Shown: positions 62,296-64,000 of the stretch, one piece after another
Position numbering within the stretch: position 1 is the stretch's first letter
How the letters are laid out: each line of letters opens with the position of its first letter
NCBI GenBank assembly: GCA_900110015.1
Contig: FOCD01000004.1
Span: forward strand, 176,928-240,927
DNA length: 64,000 nt
Direction: 5' to 3'
Source: Terribacillus saccharophilus
GTDB lineage: Bacteria; Bacillota; Bacilli; Bacillales; Amphibacillaceae
Position numbers and translations under genes: made by a program
Notes under the pieces: model-generated
Databases searched by the model: none
The model's input: only the letters and a program-made list of their open reading frames with translations
What the model was told of the DNA's origin: nothing

Positions 62296-63684
62296 ATGGA
62301 ATACAGAATTGAAAAAGATACTTTTGGAGAAGTAAAGGTGTTGGCGGATAAATTCTGGGGTGCACAAACACAGCGAAGTAAAGAGAATTTTAAAATAGGA
62401 TCAGAAAGAATGCCAGAGCGTGTAGTGAAAGCTTTCGCTATATTAAAGCGCAGTACGGCAATTGCCAATCAGCGCCTTGGAAATCTGGACAAAGAAAAAG
62501 CGGACGCTATTGTAACGGTCTGTGATGACATTCTTACAGGGAAGTATGATGATAATTTCCCGCTTGTTGTGTGGCAAACAGGAAGCGGCACGCAAAGTAA
62601 TATGAATATGAATGAAGTCGTTGCAAACTTGGCTACTGCTTTGCTGAAAGAAAAAGGTTCTGATGCGGTCGTACACCCGAATGATGATGTTAACCGCAGT
62701 CAGAGTTCAAATGATACATTCCCGACGGCAATGCATGTTGCAGGCGTGTTAGCTGTCTATGAACAGATACTTCCGGCAGTGGAACAGCTGCGCAACACGT
62801 TGAATGAAAAAGCGGAAACATTCCATAATATCGTAAAAATCGGTCGTACACATCTTCAGGACGCAACGCCGTTAACGCTAGGACAGGAAATTAGCGGCTG
62901 GGTGCATATGCTGGATCGTTCAAAAGAAATGATTACAGAATCGACTGAAAAGCTTCGTGCCTTGGCAATTGGAGGTACAGCAGTTGGAACGGGTATCAAT
63001 GCTCATCCACAGTTTGGTGATACTGTTGCTGAGGAAATTACCAAATTCACAGAACAAGAATTCATTAGCTCACCGAATAAATTTCATGCTTTAACAAGCC
63101 ATGATGAAATGACATATGCTCATGGTGCATTGAAAGCACTAGCTGCCGACTTGATGAAAATTGCGAATGATGTACGCTGGCTGGCAAGTGGTCCTCGCTG
63201 TGGTATTGGCGAGATTATCATCCCTGCAAATGAGCCAGGCAGCTCTATTATGCCAGGAAAAGTTAACCCGACTCAATGTGAAGCATTGACTATGGTTGCA
63301 GCCCAAGTCATGGGAAATGACGCAACGATTGGATTTGCAGCAAGTCAGGGTAACTTTGAACTGAACGTATTCAAACCAGTTATCATCTATAATTTCCTAC
63401 AGTCTGTTCAGCTTTTAAGCGACAGCATGGTATCCTTCCATGATAACTGTGCAGTAGGCATTGAGCCGGACGAGCAAACGATTCAGGATAACTTGACGAA
63501 TTCCTTGATGCTAGTAACTGCATTAAATCCTCATATCGGTTATGAAAATGCAGCGAAAATTGCTAAGATGGCACATAAGGAAGGCCTGACTCTGAAAGAA
63601 GCTGCAGTAAAACTTGAGCTACTGACAGAAGCGCAGTTTGATGAGATGGTGAAGCCAGAGGAAATGGTTAAGCCAAATATTTAA
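62296..63684 (+). CDS. fumC: Fumarate hydratase class II
   Basis: Interconverts fumarate and malate in the TCA cycle. The 462-aa protein shows the opening [37 protein letters not shown] (about residue 96), [19 protein letters not shown] (about 128), [16 protein letters not shown] (about 183) and the signature [16 protein letters not shown] (about 315) with the catalytic Ser. It is the heat-stable, iron-free type. RBS TGAGGAGG, ATG 62296. It faces the LysR gene. Confidence 0.97.
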   Translation: MEYRIEKDTFGEVKVLADKFWGAQTQRSKENFKIGSERMPERVVKAFAILKRSTAIANQRLGNLDKEKADAIVTVCDDILTGKYDDNFPLVVWQTGSGTQSNMNMNEVVANLATALLKEKGSDAVVHPNDDVNRSQSSNDTFPTAMHVAGVLAVYEQILPAVEQLRNTLNEKAETFHNIVKIGRTHLQDATPLTLGQEISGWVHMLDRSKEMITESTEKLRALAIGGTAVGTGINAHPQFGDTVAEEITKFTEQEFISSPNKFHALTSHDEMTYAHGALKALAADLMKIANDVRWLASGPRCGIGEIIIPANEPGSSIMPGKVNPTQCEALTMVAAQVMGNDATIGFAASQGNFELNVFKPVIIYNFLQSVQLLSDSMVSFHDNCAVGIEPDEQTIQDNLTNSLMLVTALNPHIGYENAAKIAKMAHKEGLTLKEAAVKLELLTEAQFDEMVKPEEMVKPNI

Positions 63685-63740
63685 AACACGCAAAAAACTA
63701 GTTACTTATTAGGGGACTGACCCCATAGGCTGAGACAAAT

Positions 63741-63805
63741 AAAAAACACCTTCAAGGTTGAAAACGGATCAATGTTATCCGAAATAATACTTGGAGGTGT
63801 TTTTT
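63741..63805 (+). terminator. Hairpin over the ribosome site of the insertion-sequence gene
   Basis: Left arm AAAAAACACCTTCAAG (63741-63756) pairs with CTTGGAGGTGTTTTTT (63790-63805), 16 bp with one wobble. The right arm contains the GGAGGTG ribosome site of the transposase frame and ends in a T-run, so it could both terminate read-through and hide the ribosome site. Confidence 0.75.
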
Positions 63806-63807
63806 CT

Positions 63808-64000
63808 ATGGGGACAAGAGTGAGTTATCCGTTGGAGATTAAACAAAAGGCAGTAGAAATGCGACTGGCAGGCGTTTCTATGAAAGAAATAATGCACAAA
63901 CTAAATATCAAGAATAAAACACAGATTCAAACATGGGTTAGATGGTATAAAGCTGGAGAAACCCATCGGTTTGAACAGCCTGTCGGCAAACAGTACACAT
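63808..64000 (+). mobile_element. Insertion sequence, IS3-type transposase OrfA (cut by window end)
   Basis: ATG 63808 lies 8 nt after GGAGGTG and the frame runs off the window. The 64 visible codons read VSYPLEIKQKAVEMRLAGVS and IMHKLNIKNKTQIQTWVRWY, the helix-turn-helix of IS3-family OrfA proteins. The left end of the element is probably near 63715-63725, where the text GGGGACTGACCCC stands, but the terminal repeat cannot be confirmed without the right end. Confidence 0.8.

Overview
This window looks like a piece of chromosome from a low-to-mid GC member of the Bacillaceae. The gene order yebA-guaA-pbuG-yebC-yebE-yebG-purEKBCSQLFMNHD, followed by yerC, pcrB-pcrA-ligA-camS, gatCAB, dgkB and rlmCD, matches what I know of Bacillus subtilis. 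A Terribacillus-like genus is my impression only; 16S or whole-genome comparison would settle it. No tRNA, rRNA or CRISPR array was seen.

From 1 to 22.3 kb the window is a purine block. GMP synthetase (guaA) lies behind a structured leader that ends in a terminator. The permease pbuG and the 12-gene purine operon each lie behind a guanine-type purine riboswitch with a terminator. The purE promoter also carries an inverted pair of PurR boxes. The operon is tightly packed with many overlapping starts and stops and makes IMP from PRPP. Interspersed are an ArAE-type membrane protein, a divergent MurE-like ligase and a 350-bp structured intergenic repeat.

From 22.3 to 39.7 kb come housekeeping genes: DNA repair (pcrA, ligA), archaeal-type lipid head synthesis (pcrB), lipoprotein camS, tRNA amidotransferase gatCAB, lipid kinase dgkB and rRNA methyltransferase rlmCD. 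Inserted between camS and gatC is an RRNPP-type (NprR/PlcR-like) quorum-sensing cassette. Its HTH-TPR receptor is interrupted by an 8-bp tandem duplication, and it is followed by an unlisted 45-codon secreted-peptide gene.

From 39.7 to 64 kb the window is accessory-like and AT-richer. It holds a TetR regulator with an 18-bp palindromic operator next to an MFS gene broken by a stop codon, an orphan nanE, a tRNA-dihydrouridine synthase, a tyrosine-recombinase remnant, two SDR oxidoreductases, MATE and AbgT transporters, an rRNA methyltransferase paralogue, an orphan OpuAC, sstT, and a LysR-fumC divergent pair. At 53.1-55.9 kb a lipoprotein, a 606-aa lipase-like protein and a small helical protein form a tight three-gene unit resembling a type VII-secreted lipase effector with its partners. 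The right edge cuts into an insertion sequence.
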